NCBI GenBank assembly: GCA_030431355.1
Contig: JAUIJG010000269.1
Coordinates: forward strand, 1-7,459
Reading direction: 5' to 3'
From: a bacterium
GTDB taxonomy: Bacteria; Cyanobacteriota; Vampirovibrionia; Obscuribacterales; Obscuribacteraceae
DNA length: 7,459 nucleotides
This document shows positions 5,689 through 7,459 of the stretch, one piece after another. Position 1 is the first letter of the stretch. Each line of letters begins with the position of its first letter. Under the pieces are notes generated by a model. That model searched no databases. It worked only from the letters and a program-made list of their open reading frames with translations, and was not told the DNA's origin. The translations under genes were made by a program, and so were the position numbers.

Positions 5689-6900
5689 ATGCTCGTCCGG
5701 TTACCCTTATCCAAAATCAAGACGGCACAATTTGTTGTTGCCTCTGCTTTGCTTGCTTTTTCCTGGAGTGCCGGATCATGTCAAGCGTCAGAAATTGAAC
5801 AACCACCACTGGTGGTATTAAACCAGATTCATCCCGCCATGAGCGTTCCCGTCTCGAAATTTGAGCCGGAAGAGTCGCAAGAGACTGAAGAGTTTGAGGA
5901 AGACAGCGCGCCTCTCTCCCTGGCCCAGGCTATTCCTTCTTCTTCCAGTACCCTGATAAAAGGAGATGTGTCTTTACCCGGCAATTTCTCCATTGCCCAA
6001 TCGGTTCCGTCGGACTCCCTGGGAGATGATCGTCCGCTAGATCTCACTCCGGTCAGCTTGCCGAGAAGAGCACCAGCCTTCGACCGGTTTGATCAGTTTA
6101 AAGCCGGTGCCCTGTATAGACTGCCATCAAAAATATTTTTTAGCGCCGTCGTGGACAACAGCGTCAGGCTGGAGACCAATGTTTTTCAGACAAACAGTCG
6201 CAACAGCTCCGACTTAGTCTACCGGGTCCTGCCCAACATAACCGTTGGATACGCTCTAACAAAACAGACCAGGGTGGCATGCAATTATTTTCTTCTCCGT
6301 GACCAATACACAGAGTTCAATCGTCCCCTTTCAAGAACTCTACAATCTGTAGGATTCAGGGTCGATCACGATGTTCCCCTGCGAAACAACGCCAATCTTT
6401 CTTTCGGTCTATTCAGCCGGGCACTTTTCAGCAGCCTGGACTATATCGATGATCCACCTTTTCTCAACGACATTTTGCCATCGGTGACACTGACAAAGCA
6501 GTATGGAAGAAGAACCATAGCCTACGCCAGCTGCCTTGGTCAGATTCGTTTCAGACGAATGCTCAGTCGCTACCAGGAGTTTGACCAGTTTTACTCCGGT
6601 GGAGTCGTCTACAGAAAAGGTGGTTGGACATTCCTTGGTGACGGTACCCTGGCTTCAAACTTCGGCAGACCAATCTATAGAGGAGGTCCCAATAACCAGG
6701 TTGTTATTCTCACCCAGGAGTTGGCTCGCAAAATTCACCATTCAGTTCCGATTCAAACATTTATTCGCTCCCAGGAGATCTTCAACATCGGAGCACCTGC
6801 CGCCCCGGGATTCGCAGGCTTTAACTACAGGATTTTTGGTGGTCTGAGAGTCTCGGTCTCCAAACCTCCAATCTTCCCAATCAAACTAAAAGAGATATAA
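5689..6900 (+). CDS. Exported protein of unknown function, probable outer-membrane beta-barrel
   Basis: I do not recognise a named family for this 403-residue protein. Residues 1-14 are basic and 15-30 hydrophobic, forming a signal peptide that probably ends near SCQA-SE (34/35). Residues 35 to about 130 look disordered and rich in Ser, Pro and Glu, with an acidic run (EPEESQETEEFEED, 59-72) and a motif repeated 24 residues apart: SLAQAIPSSS (77-86) and SIAQSVPSDS (101-110). From about 139 to 390 there are many short alternating hydrophobic/polar strands joined by polar turns, with aromatic and Gly-rich ends (for example NITVGYAL, RVACNYFLL, ANLSFGLFSRALF, GGLRVSVS). This is the look of a transmembrane beta-barrel of a dozen or so strands. 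The chain does not end in the Phe typical of many proteobacterial barrels. The ATG at 5689 is the only reasonable start but has no Shine-Dalgarno. The gene converges on the CHAT gene with a 5-bp gap. The barrel call is inference from pattern. Confidence 0.8.
   Translation: MLVRLPLSKIKTAQFVVASALLAFSWSAGSCQASEIEQPPLVVLNQIHPAMSVPVSKFEPEESQETEEFEEDSAPLSLAQAIPSSSSTLIKGDVSLPGNFSIAQSVPSDSLGDDRPLDLTPVSLPRRAPAFDRFDQFKAGALYRLPSKIFFSAVVDNSVRLETNVFQTNSRNSSDLVYRVLPNITVGYALTKQTRVACNYFLLRDQYTEFNRPLSRTLQSVGFRVDHDVPLRNNANLSFGLFSRALFSSLDYIDDPPFLNDILPSVTLTKQYGRRTIAYASCLGQIRFRRMLSRYQEFDQFYSGGVVYRKGGWTFLGDGTLASNFGRPIYRGGPNNQVVILTQELARKIHHSVPIQTFIRSQEIFNIGAPAAPGFAGFNYRIFGGLRVSVSKPPIFPIKLKEI
5917..6018 (+). repeat. 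Duplicated 10-residue motif in the exported protein's linker
   Basis: The encoded segments SLAQAIPSSS (5917-5946) and SIAQSVPSDS (5989-6018) share the pattern S-[LI]-A-Q-x-[IV]-P-S-x-S at an offset of 72 bases. The match is at protein level; the DNA is not a close repeat. Confidence 0.5.
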
Positions 6901-6905
6901 AAGTT

Positions 6906-7459
6906 TTATTTATACTCGCCTATAACCTGGAAGGCAGCCCAATATCTGGGGTTTGCACGTTCATGCCCCTTTAGGGAATCGGATTTTGAACTGTTTCCTT
7001 CAGAGTCATCATCGGAACTGGAGCTGCTCAATCCCTTCTCCATAAACTTGATGGTTTTTAGCTGGGCGGTTCTCAGCGACTTTGCTTTGCTCTTGCCCGA
7101 CAACAGCTCCTTGTATAGAAGGGACATCTGGTACTCGGTCATCACATCGTCCACATTCCACTGGCTGACCATCACCGAAGGGGTACCGGCTATGATAAAG
7201 GCCCTGGAAAGACCGATGACACCATCACCGGTGACTTTACCCTTTCCGGTTTGACAGGCGGATAGAACAATCAGCTTTGATTGCAATGGTGGCAATTCCA
7301 ATATGTCTTTGACTGTCAGAAGTCCGTCATCGTCTCCTTCCGGCGCCAGTACAACACTTGAATCCATGGGTCTATCAGGATTTATCAGTCCATGGGTGGC
7401 AAGGTGAAGATAGGTATAATCCGGAGCCAGTTGGCGAAACTTTGTCTTAGTAGCCGCCG
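6906..7459 (-). CDS. CHAT-domain caspase-like protease, C-terminal part (5' end truncated by window)
   Basis: This is the C-terminal portion of a CHAT (caspase HetF associated with TPRs) protein, a caspase/separase-like cysteine peptidase common in cyanobacteria and often fused to N-terminal TPR repeats. The frame is open through the right edge; 184 codons are present (183 residues plus stop). The catalytic dyad is visible: His in YLHLATHG (His codon 7392-7394) and Cys in VLSACQTG (Cys codon 7254-7256), followed by GDGVIGLSRAFIIAGTPSVM, VSQWNVDD and the closing YWAAFQVIGEYK. The ATG at 7365-7367 is internal, since the conserved His lies before it. An unusual Ser/Asp-rich stretch lies before the last strand (6969-7028). 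CHAT proteins act in regulated proteolysis, and some are effectors of cell-death or defence systems. The N-terminal domains and upstream neighbours that would tell are outside the window. Confidence 0.93.
   Translation of the reverse strand, partial: AATKTKFRQLAPDYTYLHLATHGLINPDRPMDSSVVLAPEGDDDGLLTVKDILELPPLQSKLIVLSACQTGKGKVTGDGVIGLSRAFIIAGTPSVMVSQWNVDDVMTEYQMSLLYKELLSGKSKAKSLRTAQLKTIKFMEKGLSSSSSDDDSEGNSSKSDSLKGHERANPRYWAAFQVIGEYK

Noticed and set aside
5773..5783. Lipoprotein signal (Cys 31) in the exported 403-aa protein
   Set aside because: The residues before the Cys (SAGS) lack the Leu-like residue expected at -3 of a lipobox. Ordinary signal peptidase I cleavage fits better.
6906..7367. 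A complete 153-aa CHAT protein starting at the ATG at 7367
   Set aside because: The reading frame continues upstream to the window edge and contains the conserved YLHLATHG with the catalytic His.

Overview
The window reads as ordinary chromosomal sequence from a diderm bacterium, most plausibly of the cyanobacterial lineage and perhaps its non-photosynthetic side (Vampirovibrionia/Melainabacteria, for example Obscuribacterales). This is inference. It rests on a cyanobacterial/plastid-like CtpA N-terminal region ('NNQDW' followed by 'SLGDPYTRFL'), a CHAT-domain protease, a probable outer-membrane barrel, mid-range GC and frequent GTG/TTG starts. No photosynthesis gene, tRNA, rRNA, CRISPR array or insertion sequence is visible.

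Layout. Minus strand, 1-2531: a flippase-like membrane protein (UPF0104/LPG-synthase TM family), then 42 bp downstream an HD-domain CCA tRNA nucleotidyltransferase that runs off the left edge. A 367-bp divergent intergenic region (2532-2898) follows. Plus strand, 2899-4293: a secreted S41 carboxyl-terminal processing protease with an intact Ser-Lys-Gln triad. It converges, across 38 bp, on a minus-strand pair: a YciA-type acyl-CoA thioesterase (upstream) and a divergent CobO-type corrinoid adenosyltransferase (downstream). A second divergent intergenic region (about 5439-5688) leads to a plus-strand exported protein of unknown function, 403 aa, with a disordered linker and a probable beta-barrel. 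Five bases after its stop lies the end of a minus-strand CHAT-domain protease whose 5' part lies beyond the right edge.

How the genes relate. They are mostly housekeeping or envelope functions without an obvious shared pathway: tRNA 3'-end maturation, membrane lipid or precursor translocation, periplasmic proteolysis, cobalamin adenosylation, acyl-CoA hydrolysis. The least explained parts are the exported 403-aa protein, the CHAT protein next to it, and the unusual CobO-like ATPase. I see no clear new multi-gene defence or mobile system inside these limits. The CHAT protein is the only gene whose unseen neighbours (off the right edge) could change that view.
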